The notes: generated by a model not told the origin, from the letters alone. A stretch of DNA of 64,000 nucleotides from Paraflavitalea sp. CAU 1676 (GCF_029223285.1 NZ_JARHUJ010000007.1:372001-436000), one strand, 5' to 3'. Numbered from the stretch's first letter, positions 35,955-45,128 are shown. Program-made: numbers and translations.

Positions 35955-37334
35955 CTAAAATTTAAGTTGCGCGGTACAGGCAGCGAATAGTATGTTTTTA
36001 CCCGTGCCTACGTCCTGCAAAAAGTCGCTGGCCTTGAACCAGGTAAATTCGCAGCGGAAATAAAGAAACTCATTGGGTATATATTCAATATGTGACGAGT
36101 ACTGCCGCCCAATGGATCTTTGCCTGCTTTCCCTGCCAGAATAGATCAGTGCCACATTGGGACCATATATGCCGTCGTTAAGGCTGTAGCGCCAGAAGAT
36201 ATCATAATCCATATTGAAATACAGCCCACGCGCAAGATCAAGGGAAAGGGAAGGATGAATGTCGAATAAGTTGGCAGGACCAATTATGGACACCAGTCCA
36301 AAATAGCCGCCCCTGGGGAACAGTGGATTGAAGGTTTGTAATTTGTTGTCGTTATAGCTGGCATCGCCACTGATCAGCTCGGTCTTTATACCTGCTTCCG
36401 GCTTCATTGCCGTGTTGGCAAACTTGTAGCCCGTGTTTACAGAAAATGTCCAGGCGCTGATCGTTTTGCCGGCAAAGGCCCCGAATTGATAAAGTCCTTC
36501 GATATCGTATCTCCAGAACTTGTTGTTGTTCCAGATCCTGCTGCCTAAAGAATGCCTTAACTCTTTCCCGGCACCATCATCGAATTTTGCATTCTTTTTC
36601 AGTAAGCCGAAGTAATAGATATCAACATTGTTGATCAAGGGAATCCTGTTTTTGACCAGGTACGCACCCCAGAAACGGGTATTATTGGTAAACCCGTCAT
36701 CAAATATCAGCTTCTTTGACTGAACAAACCGTGAATAAAAAATATCCGCATTCCAGGTTCTGCGCTTATACAACAACCGGGCGGCATCGAACGATTGCCT
36801 GTTATTAGGGCCGTCTCTAACGGCCACCAATCTTTGAGAGCCGTATAATAATTCCTGGCGCCCCATCCTCAATGTCAGCGATTGTGTCTTGTTATTGGTG
36901 AAAGCTATATCTGCAAACGCCTGGTGAAGATCCAGTTGATTTTCATCGACCGGGGACGGCGGTGTTACCTTGCCATTGGCAAAACTGCTTTGCAATTGTA
37001 CAAAGGTCCTGAAGTGCTCCCCGGCATGGAAGTCTGCGTGGGCGAGGTACCTCGTGAGGATGAATCCATCATTATCTTTTGGAGATTCGCCCCAATTCTC
37101 ATTGGTGAACCGCTGGTACTGGTATCTTATATCGCCCCCCATACTAAGGTAAGCGCTGCCGTTTTTAGACAGCGCTTTGAATTTTGTACTTGCATACCAG
37201 CTACTGCTGCTGTCCTGTTGAAGGCTGGAATAGTCCTCTTCGTAGCGGAGTTGCTTAAAAGGCGTTATGTTTTGGGCTACACTTCTACCCCACCCAACGA
37301 GGCACAGGCATATGACGACTAGTTGTTTTATCAC
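35955..37334 (-). CDS. Alginate-export-type outer membrane porin
   Basis: The 459-residue product has a signal peptide (MIKQLVVICLCLVGWGRSVA) and the alginate-export pattern: 'YLSMGGDIRYQYQRFTNENW' near 65, 'LRMGRQELLYGSQRLVAVRD' near 155 and 'DNRQSFDAARLLYKRRTWN'-like strands, ending in 'FRCEFTWFKASDF' and 'ILFAACTAQLKF'. Members form outer-membrane beta-barrel channels; here the substrate need not be alginate. It is followed after 7 bases on the plus side by the alpha/beta hydrolase gene, on the same strand, so the hydrolase (upstream on the minus strand) and porin are likely co-transcribed. Confidence 0.82.
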   Translation of the reverse strand: MIKQLVVICLCLVGWGRSVAQNITPFKQLRYEEDYSSLQQDSSSSWYASTKFKALSKNGSAYLSMGGDIRYQYQRFTNENWGESPKDNDGFILTRYLAHADFHAGEHFRTFVQLQSSFANGKVTPPSPVDENQLDLHQAFADIAFTNNKTQSLTLRMGRQELLYGSQRLVAVRDGPNNRQSFDAARLLYKRRTWNADIFYSRFVQSKKLIFDDGFTNNTRFWGAYLVKNRIPLINNVDIYYFGLLKKNAKFDDGAGKELRHSLGSRIWNNNKFWRYDIEGLYQFGAFAGKTISAWTFSVNTGYKFANTAMKPEAGIKTELISGDASYNDNKLQTFNPLFPRGGYFGLVSIIGPANLFDIHPSLSLDLARGLYFNMDYDIFWRYSLNDGIYGPNVALIYSGRESRQRSIGRQYSSHIEYIPNEFLYFRCEFTWFKASDFLQDVGTGKNILFAACTAQLKF

Positions 37335-37341
37335 AGCGGTG

Positions 37342-38319
37342 TTATTTAGCCTGGAAGAACTCCAACAGATCTTTTTGCACCTGAGCAGTATTCTCCTGAA
37401 CGATCCAATGCCCGGAGCCCTTAATATTCGAGCCTTTTACATTCTCTGCAACAAGTTTGCAGTGATCCACCAGGAAGGCAGCGCCAAAGTATTCACCTCC
37501 CATGGCCAGCAAGGGCATTTTAAGCTTGGTTTTCATGAAGACCTTGTTGTCCAATGCATCCTGGTCAAAAGCGCCGAACCAATGGAAAGCACCTGTTGTT
37601 GCGCCTTTCACCGAATAGGCACGGACGAATTCGTCGACTTCTTCTGTGGTGAACGCATCTTTTACGTGACCCACCACCGGCCAGAAATTGGTGAGGAACA
37701 GGCGTTCTTTCCCTTCTACCAATTCGCCGGAGTGTGGAAACCCAAAGAAGCCAAACCACCAGGCTGCCGCTTTCACCTGGCTCCAAACCGGCTCTACACC
37801 GGGCAGCAATGCATCCATCAGCGCGAGTTTGTTTACCTCGCCGGAGAACTGAGCAGCATAAGCATATGCGACCATTAGGCCAATATCATGACCGGCGAGG
37901 TTGATATGTTCGTATCCCAACTCCTTTACCAGTCCGTGGATATAGGTGGCCATGGTTTTCTTGTCATAACCACTATCTGGTTTACCTGATTCGCCAAGTC
38001 CTGGCAGATCGGGCGCTATAACCGTAAAATGTTTGGAGAGCTCGGGCAGCAGTCGGTTCCACATATACCAGTTCTGCCCAAAACCATGTAATAATACAAG
38101 CGGTTCGCCGGTGCCGCCTTTTACATAGTGGATATCGACGCCGTTGATTTTCGCGGTGGCGTGGCTGAAATTGGCGGGTGGAGCGGCTGGTTGCGCGGCG
38201 CCTTTGTTACTGCTGCTGTCGGCCGGTGTAGCAACCGGCGACGAATTTGCTGTTGGTTCATTGCTGCAGGCCCCCAGCAAAAGACTCGTAATAATGAATA
38301 CTGACAATAGTTTTTTCAT
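37342..38319 (-). CDS. Alpha/beta-hydrolase lipoprotein, epoxide-hydrolase-like
   Basis: The 325-residue protein has a lipobox LLGAC (Cys near 18) and an Ala/Pro/Ser linker to about 55. The hydrolase domain shows 'LVLLHGFGQNWYMWNRLL' near 75 (oxyanion HGxGQ block), the nucleophile elbow 'LAGHDIGLMVAYAYA' with Asp at about 145 rather than Ser, and the C-terminal His in 'GSGHWIVQENTAQV'. An Asp nucleophile fits epoxide hydrolases or haloalkanoate dehalogenases. It is anchored outside the cytoplasm. It lies 7 bases upstream (minus-strand sense) of the alginate-export-type porin gene, so both may handle one imported compound; that link is inferred. Confidence 0.85.
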   Translation of the reverse strand: MKKLLSVFIITSLLLGACSNEPTANSSPVATPADSSSNKGAAQPAAPPANFSHATAKINGVDIHYVKGGTGEPLVLLHGFGQNWYMWNRLLPELSKHFTVIAPDLPGLGESGKPDSGYDKKTMATYIHGLVKELGYEHINLAGHDIGLMVAYAYAAQFSGEVNKLALMDALLPGVEPVWSQVKAAAWWFGFFGFPHSGELVEGKERLFLTNFWPVVGHVKDAFTTEEVDEFVRAYSVKGATTGAFHWFGAFDQDALDNKVFMKTKLKMPLLAMGGEYFGAAFLVDHCKLVAENVKGSNIKGSGHWIVQENTAQVQKDLLEFFQAK

Positions 38320-38372
38320 GATCCGCTTGTTTTAATAGTATGTGAAGGTTTGTAGTTGACTTTTTGTAATTA

Positions 38373-39158
38373 TTAAGGTAGCTTGCTCAGCCAGTCCAGT
38401 ATATAATCCGCATCCTCCTTCCAGGTGGATTGGCCTAGCACAAAATGATTTCTGCCTCTAAACGATGCATAATCCGTGATCGAATTGCTTCTTTTGTATT
38501 TCCGGTAGTTCGCATAATTGAGGGAAGCGGGTATGGTGTGGTCTTCACTGCCGGATGTCAATAGCAGGGGCGCGTGGGGATTTTCGAAGTTTACTTTAGC
38601 TGCTTTCGTGATCGTGTCCCTTACGATCAGTTTCGATTCCGGAATGGCAAATTGGTAGTAGGCTTCTTTTTGTACATCGCAATCCATCCCGTTGGTAAAA
38701 GCATATTTCCATTGGGTGAAAGACATCAGAAATGACCGACGCGTGGAAGTAAAGAAACCGAGCGGCCCCCACCCTGCTTTCAAAAAGGAGAATTGGAAAG
38801 TAAATACTCCCTGTGGAGGTACTGAATGTATAGCAATGCCAGCACTGCCTGATCCCCTTTGTAACAAAAGCTGAACGATGAGTCCGCCAATAGAATGGCC
38901 GATCAGTATCGGCTTTTCAGGAAGTTGGCTGACTATTTGGTCATAGTGATCTGTTATTGCAGGAAGCCGGTTTGCTGCTATATCTTTGTTGGGATGGCTA
39001 ATGCGCAGGGTTTCTGCAGAAGCTGTTTTATGGGGCCAGGGAGGTGCGATCGTATGGAAACCTTTGCTTTCAAAATAGGTTCTCCATGGATCCCAGCAAC
39101 TGTGATGAACAAAAGCCCCGGTAATAAAGACGACTGTTTGTGGAAGCATATTACTCAT
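38373..39158 (-). CDS. Cytoplasmic alpha/beta-hydrolase
   Basis: The 261-residue protein (start at 39158 or the ATG at 39149) has no signal peptide. Catalytic residues: nucleophile Ser in 'PILIGHSIGGLIVQLL' (about 89), acid in 'LLTSGSEDHTIP' and His in 'SFRGRNHFVLGQ'. It is a single-domain serine hydrolase of undetermined specificity. It is placed upstream (minus-strand sense) of the lipoprotein hydrolase with a gap of 53 bases, so the two hydrolases may be linked. Confidence 0.83.
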   Translation of the reverse strand: MSNMLPQTVVFITGAFVHHSCWDPWRTYFESKGFHTIAPPWPHKTASAETLRISHPNKDIAANRLPAITDHYDQIVSQLPEKPILIGHSIGGLIVQLLLQRGSGSAGIAIHSVPPQGVFTFQFSFLKAGWGPLGFFTSTRRSFLMSFTQWKYAFTNGMDCDVQKEAYYQFAIPESKLIVRDTITKAAKVNFENPHAPLLLTSGSEDHTIPASLNYANYRKYKRSNSITDYASFRGRNHFVLGQSTWKEDADYILDWLSKLP

Positions 39159-39250
39159 AAGCGATGATTAGGGCCGATAAATGCCAATTACAATGCCCAT
39201 AGCGTAAGTGAATAACAGTCAGCAGTTTGCCACAAAAGGAATGATATTCG

Positions 39251-39298
39251 ACCGTGATATTTCACGGTCTGGTTAGCGGAACCGTGAAATATCACGGT
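39251..39298. promoter_or_regulatory. Doubled palindrome upstream of the TPR kinase
   Basis: ACCGTGATATTTCACGGT (39251-39268) is a near-palindrome with seven-base arms, and ACCGTGAAATATCACGGT (39281-39298) is its exact reverse complement, separated by 12 bases. Centres are 30 bases apart, about three helical turns. The pair sits 36-83 bases before the kinase start at 39334. It suits cooperative binding by a dimeric regulator, possibly the sigma-54 activator encoded downstream; as RNA it could also form one long 18-pair hairpin. Confidence 0.6.
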
Positions 39299-39333
39299 TT
39301 ACATCGAATAATTTCAAGACAGAAGGACCCCGG

Positions 39334-41559
39334 ATGCTAAAAGCGATTACAGTTGTTATTTTTTTCATAGCTACCATTGCGCCTGCAACGGCACAATTGC
39401 CGGCTGAACTTTCGCAGCATACATTACGAAACTTGCTGCAGGAGAGCAAACCCGATAGCAACCGGATCTTATTGTTGCAGGCGTTGGGTAAAAGTTATCT
39501 CAAGGACGAGTTTAACGATGCACGAGCTTTGTTGATCGATACCGCTATTGGCCTATTCAATCATGCTACCAGTTTGAGCGACACCCTTCATTTGCAGCAT
39601 TTTTGGATTGAAAGCAAATTATTGGAAGGGGATGCTTATTTGCTCAATTCGGAAACAGCAGAGGGTGTAACCCGTTTTACGGAAGTAGCTGCCCTGTATC
39701 GGGCGCAGGGCGACCTGCAAATGGAAGCGCAAACCTGGTTGCGGCTCGCCCGGAATATCAGCTATACCGGCGAATACTATACCGAGATTGAAGGGTATTT
39801 TGATAGGGCAATCAAACTCTATACAAAGACCCGAAATGTTGAACGGGAAGCTGCCGCCAGGACTTCTTTGGCAGATTTCCTTTTCGCTTTCAATAAATTT
39901 GATTTGGCAGAAAAGGAATTATTGAGGGCTATCGACCTACGACATCAAACAGGCAATACCAAAGTTTCCTTTAACTACCTGCTGCTTTCACAGCTGAACA
40001 GGTACCGGGCGGCCTACGAAAAATCACTATCATATGCCACGAAATCGGTTGACAATGCAATGCGTAACAATGATACCGCAGTGATTGATCTGTATTATGG
40101 AGAATTGGCCCTGGTGCTTGACGAACTGGGCCGTAGTGCTGAAAGCAGCTACTGGTATCGAAAAACCCTAACCAAAAGAATAGCACGAAATCTCGACCGG
40201 CTAACTTTACATAAGACGGCAGGTTTACTCATCAGGCAATTGATAAACTCGAACCAAAGCAGAGATGCCCTGGCTTTGGCAGATAGCCTGATAACGGCGA
40301 AACCACCGCAAACCCCGCTTGAAAAGGCGATTGCCATGCAAAACAACGCTTATTGTTTTGATGCTTTGAAGCAGTACCCCAAAGCAGAGCAATATTACAA
40401 TTCCATGGCAGCCTACTTTCGTAAAACAGCTTTGAATGATGAATATGTTTTTCTGGGCAACCTTGATATTGGCAGGTTCTACCTGGAACGCGGGCAGTAT
40501 AAAAAAGCACATAACTATCTGGATGCTGCTTTGGCATACGGCGGAGCGCGAATGGTTGACCAAAGGGAATTGCATCACCTGCTTTTCTCTGCCGACTCTG
40601 CTCTTGGAAACTATGCTGCTGCCATTAAGAACCTGCAACAATACGAAGTGATCAATGATTCCATCTACAATGAACGAAAAAGCAGACAGATCGAAGAATT
40701 GACCATTCAATACGAAACGGAGAAAAAGGAACAAAGTATTCAACTGCTGGAAAAGGAAAAGCGGATACAGCTGGCTGACTTGGCAAAAGAAAAAAACTCG
40801 AGGCGCTGGACCCTGGGTGTGGCGCTATTACTGATCATCCTGGTTGCATTGTTGGTGAATTATGCACGCTTAAAGCAAAGAACCAACCGGAAATTGCAGG
40901 TTCAGCAACTACTAATTGAAAAGAAGAATGATACGCTGCAACACCTGGTGGAAGAAAAGGAATGGCTGGTGCGGGAGATCCACCACCGGGTAAAAAATAA
41001 TTTCCAAACGGTAATGGGTTTGTTACGTACGCAGTCGGCTTACCTGCAGGGAGAGGAGGCGAAAGCGGCTGTAACAGAAAGCCAGCAGCGCATTCAGGCC
41101 ATGTCATTGGTGCATCAAAAACTATATCAATCGGATAATTTATCCGCGATTAACATGGCTGACTATATACATGAATTGATAGATTGTCTGAAGGATAGCT
41201 TTCATACTGGCAATACCATTCGATACAATCTGCAAATTGACCCGGCAAAATTGAATATAGCGCATTGTATTCCGCTGGGACTTATCTTGAATGAAGCCAT
41301 TACCAATGCCATCAAACACGCATTTCCCGGCGGGCAGGGAGGGGTGATCGATGTGTTGTTCAAAAGGACGGCCCAGGATCACTTCACCCTTTCCATTAAG
41401 GACAATGGCAGTGGACTGCCGGATTCATTCGATCCTTCCAGGCAATCGTCGATGGGGATGAAATTGATGCGGGGCCTGAGTGGTGATCTCGATGCCACTT
41501 TCCAGGTAAATCTTAACAACGGTACAGAAATAAGGCTCGACTTTATAAGTGAAGCCTAA
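39334..41559 (+). CDS. TPR-containing membrane histidine kinase (HisKA_2 type)
   Basis: The 741-residue protein has a signal peptide (MLKAITVVIFFIATIAPATA), a helical TPR-like sensor region at about 130-420, a coiled coil (QIEELTIQYETEKKEQSIQL), one membrane helix at about 490-512 (RRWTLGVALLLIILVALLV) and a cytoplasmic kinase. The phosphoacceptor block is 'REIHHRVKNNFQTVMG' (His about 550), typical of HisKA_2. The ATPase has the N box 'NEAITNAIKHAF' (about 653), 'DNGSGLPDSF' (about 689) and 'SSMGMKLMRGL'. It is the sensor of a two-component pair; the response regulator gene follows after 14 bases. The TPR array presumably binds a protein or peptide outside the cytoplasmic membrane. Confidence 0.92.
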   Translation: MLKAITVVIFFIATIAPATAQLPAELSQHTLRNLLQESKPDSNRILLLQALGKSYLKDEFNDARALLIDTAIGLFNHATSLSDTLHLQHFWIESKLLEGDAYLLNSETAEGVTRFTEVAALYRAQGDLQMEAQTWLRLARNISYTGEYYTEIEGYFDRAIKLYTKTRNVEREAAARTSLADFLFAFNKFDLAEKELLRAIDLRHQTGNTKVSFNYLLLSQLNRYRAAYEKSLSYATKSVDNAMRNNDTAVIDLYYGELALVLDELGRSAESSYWYRKTLTKRIARNLDRLTLHKTAGLLIRQLINSNQSRDALALADSLITAKPPQTPLEKAIAMQNNAYCFDALKQYPKAEQYYNSMAAYFRKTALNDEYVFLGNLDIGRFYLERGQYKKAHNYLDAALAYGGARMVDQRELHHLLFSADSALGNYAAAIKNLQQYEVINDSIYNERKSRQIEELTIQYETEKKEQSIQLLEKEKRIQLADLAKEKNSRRWTLGVALLLIILVALLVNYARLKQRTNRKLQVQQLLIEKKNDTLQHLVEEKEWLVREIHHRVKNNFQTVMGLLRTQSAYLQGEEAKAAVTESQQRIQAMSLVHQKLYQSDNLSAINMADYIHELIDCLKDSFHTGNTIRYNLQIDPAKLNIAHCIPLGLILNEAITNAIKHAFPGGQGGVIDVLFKRTAQDHFTLSIKDNGSGLPDSFDPSRQSSMGMKLMRGLSGDLDATFQVNLNNGTEIRLDFISEA

Positions 41560-41573
41560 CCAAATAACTAACT

Positions 41574-43514
41574 ATGAAAGAGCAGATCCTGATAGTAGAA
41601 GACCAGTTTGTGGAGGCAGAAGACCTGCGCCTGTTGCTGGAGAAAGCAGGTTATGGCGTTACAGGTATCGCCCGTTCAGTGCCACTGGCCCTGGAAATGA
41701 TCAGGGAAAAACGGCCCGATTTCGTACTATTGGACATTTTCCTCAAGGGAAAACAAACTGGCATCGATCTGGCGAGGCTCCTGGCTGCCGACCATATTCC
41801 ATTTGTTTACCTCTCGGCCAATTCAAATGAAGAGATACTGAATGCCGCCAAACAAACGAATCCATACGGATTTATCGTGAAGCCTTACCGGGAGAAAGAC
41901 CTGCTCGTTACGCTGGAAATAGCCAGGTATCGCCGCCTGCATAGTGTAGAAGCTAAATACCAGAAAGAGTCCGAACTACGCAATTTTTTGAAATCGATCA
42001 TCAACAGCACCGGCGCCTGGCCACAGAAACTATTGGCGGTTGCGTCGGCCCTTCAGTCGTATATACCCTTTGACTTTCTGGTAGCCGGCTTTGATAATCT
42101 GCGGGAACCTGCGTTCAAGGGTATGTGCTTTTTACGGATTGGGTTTGATGAATACCAGATGATCGGTGCGCAGGAGTTGAGCATGATCACGGGCAAATCG
42201 CGAGAAGAGCTGATTACCTTGCAGGCAGGCAGTGCGCCTGAACAACAGGCCGCTTATTATGACCAGGAAGCTTTCAAGGATATGTGCAGACAGCCATCGT
42301 TGCGGCAATTGTTTGCCGATACATTTCAGTTGCGCTCGAACCTCGAAATGCCCATGAGCATCCTGGACCGAAGGTCATTCAGCTTTTGTTTGTACAGCCG
42401 GCGGCCTGATGCTTATAGTACTGAGCAGGTGGAACTGTTTGAAAGGATCCAGTATTCCCTGATCCAAGCCATCGAGCATTTACTGGATCGTGAAGTTGTA
42501 AAGAAGGCTGCCCTGCAGCCAGCGACCCCAATGGCAACTGAAGGCAGTCTTGTTGAAGACGGTTTTGACGGGATCGTTGGCAAAAGTCATTTGCTGTTGC
42601 ATGTGTTTGATCATATCAAACAGGCGGCACCTTCCGATACGTCCGTGCTTATCCTGGGCGAAAGTGGTACCGGCAAAGAAATGATCGCCAATTGCCTGCA
42701 TAATCTGTCGGCCCGGAAAGGTAACCCGTTTATTAAGTTGAACTGTGCAGCCTTGCCTGCGACGCTGATAGAATCAGAACTATTCGGACATGAAAAAGGA
42801 GCATTTACCGGGGCGCATGAAAGAAGGATCGGCAAGTTTGAACGGGCCGACACGGGAACCATCTTCCTGGATGAGATTGGCGAAATGCCGATGGAATTGC
42901 AGGTGAAGCTATTGCGGGTATTGCAGGAACGGGAAATTGAAAGAGTGGGAGGAAAAGATACGATCAAAGTGGATGTACGTTTCATTGCGGCTACCAACAA
43001 GAACCTGGAGAAAGAAGTGGCGGAGGGTCGATTTAGATTGGACCTTTACTACCGGCTGAATGTATTTCCGATCAATTTGCCGGCCCTTCGCGACCGCAGG
43101 GAGGATATCCCTGCATTGGCCTATCATTTTATGAAACAGTACAGTCAGAAGGCCGGCAAAAAGATCAGCGGACTGTCGGAACAGGTATTGTTGAAGATGA
43201 TGGCTTATAACTGGCCGGGCAATATTCGTGAACTGGAACACCTGGTAGAACGAAGCGTGCTGCTTGCCAAGGCATCGGTTATCGAAGATATATTATTGCC
43301 AACTGTTGCAAAAAGGGATGAGGCGGCAGCTGCAGATGGCGCTACTTTAAAAACGATCGTAGAGAACGAGCGGGATTATATCCTGTCCGTATTACGGAAA
43401 TGCCAGGGAAGGATATGGGGTCCGGGTGCTGCCGCCGAAATCCTGAACATAAATCCTTCTACCTTGAAGTCGAAGATGAAGAAACTTGGAATACGGAAAG
43501 AATACCTCAAATGA
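41574..43514 (+). CDS. NtrC-type sigma-54 activator with receiver domain
   Basis: The 646-residue protein has a receiver at 1-120 (phosphorylated Asp about 54 in 'VLLDIFLKGK', acidic pocket D10, Lys about 103), a GAF-like middle of unclear boundaries (about 140-300), a complete AAA+ domain ('GESGTGKEMIANC' near 361, 'GAFTGA' loop intact at about 409, 'GTIFLDEIGEMPMELQ' Walker B, Arg finger block 'RFRLDLYYRLNVFPI') and a Fis-type helix-turn-helix near the C-terminus (RIWGPGAAAEILNINPSTLK). It activates RNA polymerase with sigma-54. Co-encoded with the TPR kinase, from which it probably receives phosphate. HisKA_2 kinases more often pair with other response regulators, so this combination is noteworthy. 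Confidence 0.93.
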   Translation: MKEQILIVEDQFVEAEDLRLLLEKAGYGVTGIARSVPLALEMIREKRPDFVLLDIFLKGKQTGIDLARLLAADHIPFVYLSANSNEEILNAAKQTNPYGFIVKPYREKDLLVTLEIARYRRLHSVEAKYQKESELRNFLKSIINSTGAWPQKLLAVASALQSYIPFDFLVAGFDNLREPAFKGMCFLRIGFDEYQMIGAQELSMITGKSREELITLQAGSAPEQQAAYYDQEAFKDMCRQPSLRQLFADTFQLRSNLEMPMSILDRRSFSFCLYSRRPDAYSTEQVELFERIQYSLIQAIEHLLDREVVKKAALQPATPMATEGSLVEDGFDGIVGKSHLLLHVFDHIKQAAPSDTSVLILGESGTGKEMIANCLHNLSARKGNPFIKLNCAALPATLIESELFGHEKGAFTGAHERRIGKFERADTGTIFLDEIGEMPMELQVKLLRVLQEREIERVGGKDTIKVDVRFIAATNKNLEKEVAEGRFRLDLYYRLNVFPINLPALRDRREDIPALAYHFMKQYSQKAGKKISGLSEQVLLKMMAYNWPGNIRELEHLVERSVLLAKASVIEDILLPTVAKRDEAAAADGATLKTIVENERDYILSVLRKCQGRIWGPGAAAEILNINPSTLKSKMKKLGIRKEYLK

Positions 43515-43546
43515 GCGGAAGTTTTGGGGCAATACAACAAATCCTG

Positions 43547-44794
43547 TCAGTTGCCGGCCCTGCTGTCTTTCCATAAAGATTTTATCACTTCTTCCTGTCC
43601 GTAACCAATGGGACATGCAGCTGAATTTGTATTGGCGCGGTAACTTCCGGCAGATTCATTCTGGCAACTGATCATTCTGCAGCCCGGCATCTGCAGATGA
43701 CCATTAACATCTATCTTTTTGATCCAGTTATAAGCATAGTTTAACCAACTGTTTCTTGCGTGTTCGGGCAGTAATGAAAACCACGAAATTTCATCCCAGC
43801 CCCAAATGAAATGTGAATTGGTATCAGCTACATTAGGCTTAGCACTTCTTCCAAAATTGTCAAACTCTACCAGGTAGGGAACATGGGGTGTTTTCCAACC
43901 GCTGGGAGTAATACCGCCCTTGCTTTTATTGTACAGCGCATCTAAATAATTTACCTGCAATATGCCATCGTATGGTTTTTCAACAACTTCTTTTATTCTT
44001 AACGGAAATGTGTTAAAATCTAAAAGACTTTTGCCATCTTTTATCATTCCACCGTAGGGAACATGTGCGTCCAGCAATACCCAATTTCTACGGGCGTGCT
44101 GTTTTGCATAGCTTCTTATTTTAGCAATAATAGTTGCCCATGAACTCCTATCCTTGTCATTCATGCCTATTAGTTCTATTTGCCCTAAATGAATGGCTTC
44201 GCAACCTAGATTTATGTAGGAGCCCGCTAAAAAATAAAACCATAATTGCGTTTCCAATTCACTAACATCAGGCACACTACTCCCCTTCCGCCAGTGATTA
44301 ACCAGCTTGCCTTGTTTATTGATCATACTGTTATAGGAGAAATTACGGTTTTGTGCGGGGAGATTAAATCCACTAAATACCCAGGCTGGTATTGGAACTT
44401 CATTTACCTGTTCTGTTACAATTTCAAAAATGCAAGACTGGAAGATAATATCCTTATCAAACCGGTGCATTTCATTGACCAGGCTTTGGGCCTTTTGCCA
44501 GTATTGCGGGTCATTGAGTTTTGCTTCTCCACCCCAACGATAAATAGAGCGGCCAATAAATTTTGCCCCGATATTTTTTATCATCCTGATATCATCTGCA
44601 TGATATGGATAACCAAGATTACCCTCTGGTTTATCTGGTGTAAGAAAATACACCATTGTAACAGCTCTTGACAAGTAATTGCTCAAAACCTTTTTTGATA
44701 TACCATTTGCATTAATGTGGTAGGATTGAGCCTGCGTATATCCTGATGACAAACACACCAGGAAGAGCAACTGAACAAGGAATTTCTTTTTCAT
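43547..44794 (-). CDS. Secreted TIM-barrel-like protein of unknown function
   Basis: ATG 44794 gives 415 residues with a signal peptide (MKKKFLVQLLFLVCLSSGYT). The body has the pattern of a glycosidase-like barrel: 'GAKFIGRSIYRWGGEAKLND', 'FQSCIFEIVTEQVNEVPIPA', 'IHLGQIELIGMNDKDRSSWA' and 'NWVLLDAHVPYGGMIKDGKS'. A Glu in 'FEIVTEQVNEVP' and one in 'GQIELIG' could be catalytic. I do not recognise a CAZy family. The gene is distinctly AT-richer than its neighbours and stands alone between the sigma-54 activator and the tRNA gene. It may be horizontally acquired. Confidence 0.65.
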   Translation of the reverse strand: MKKKFLVQLLFLVCLSSGYTQAQSYHINANGISKKVLSNYLSRAVTMVYFLTPDKPEGNLGYPYHADDIRMIKNIGAKFIGRSIYRWGGEAKLNDPQYWQKAQSLVNEMHRFDKDIIFQSCIFEIVTEQVNEVPIPAWVFSGFNLPAQNRNFSYNSMINKQGKLVNHWRKGSSVPDVSELETQLWFYFLAGSYINLGCEAIHLGQIELIGMNDKDRSSWATIIAKIRSYAKQHARRNWVLLDAHVPYGGMIKDGKSLLDFNTFPLRIKEVVEKPYDGILQVNYLDALYNKSKGGITPSGWKTPHVPYLVEFDNFGRSAKPNVADTNSHFIWGWDEISWFSLLPEHARNSWLNYAYNWIKKIDVNGHLQMPGCRMISCQNESAGSYRANTNSAACPIGYGQEEVIKSLWKDSRAGN

Positions 44795-45021
44795 AAAGCA
44801 GCAAATAATTACATGCAAGAATACCCATGGAGGGTTAATGAATGGACTAACAAACCTATTAATTCAAAAAATTAATGGCTGTTTCTTTAATAATCACCGG
44901 TATTGGGCTACTTTTTCGGGGTAAGTGGAAGTATCGTCGTCTGGAATTTGAGAACGCGCAGACTTGACCGTTGTTACAAATGACTGAAAATCACAGCGAG
45001 GTTGCAACCCTATATAAAATG

Positions 45022-45051
45022 AAAAAGGATCGCGATGCTGCGATCCTTTTT
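45022..45051 (-). terminator. Perfect hairpin behind the tRNA-Cys gene
   Basis: AAAAAGGATCGC and GCGATCCTTTTT form twelve uninterrupted pairs around a GATGCT loop. Both sides provide a T run, so it can stop transcription in either direction; it lies 6 bases from the 3' end of the minus-strand tRNA gene. Confidence 0.85.
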
Positions 45052-45057
45052 CATTTG

Positions 45058-45128
45058 AGGTCCCGACCAGATTTGAACTGGTGTAGGAGCTTTTGCAGAG
45101 CTCTGCCTAGCCGCTCGGCCACAGGACC
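45058..45128 (-). tRNA. tRNA-Cys (anticodon GCA)
   Basis: The 71-base minus-strand sequence folds as a cloverleaf: acceptor GGTCCTG with CGGGACC (one G-T pair), D arm GCC/GGC, anticodon stem GAGCT/AGCTC with loop CTGCAAA (anticodon GCA), and T arm ACCAG/CTGGT with loop TTCAAAT. The unpaired discriminator is T (U73), as expected for cysteine. CCA is not encoded. No integrase lies beside it, so it is not obviously an attachment site. Confidence 0.92.

Noticed and set aside
45058-45128. tRNA-Cys as attachment site of a genomic island
   Set aside because: No integrase and no duplicated tRNA 3' end was seen; the AT-rich neighbouring gene alone is weak support.
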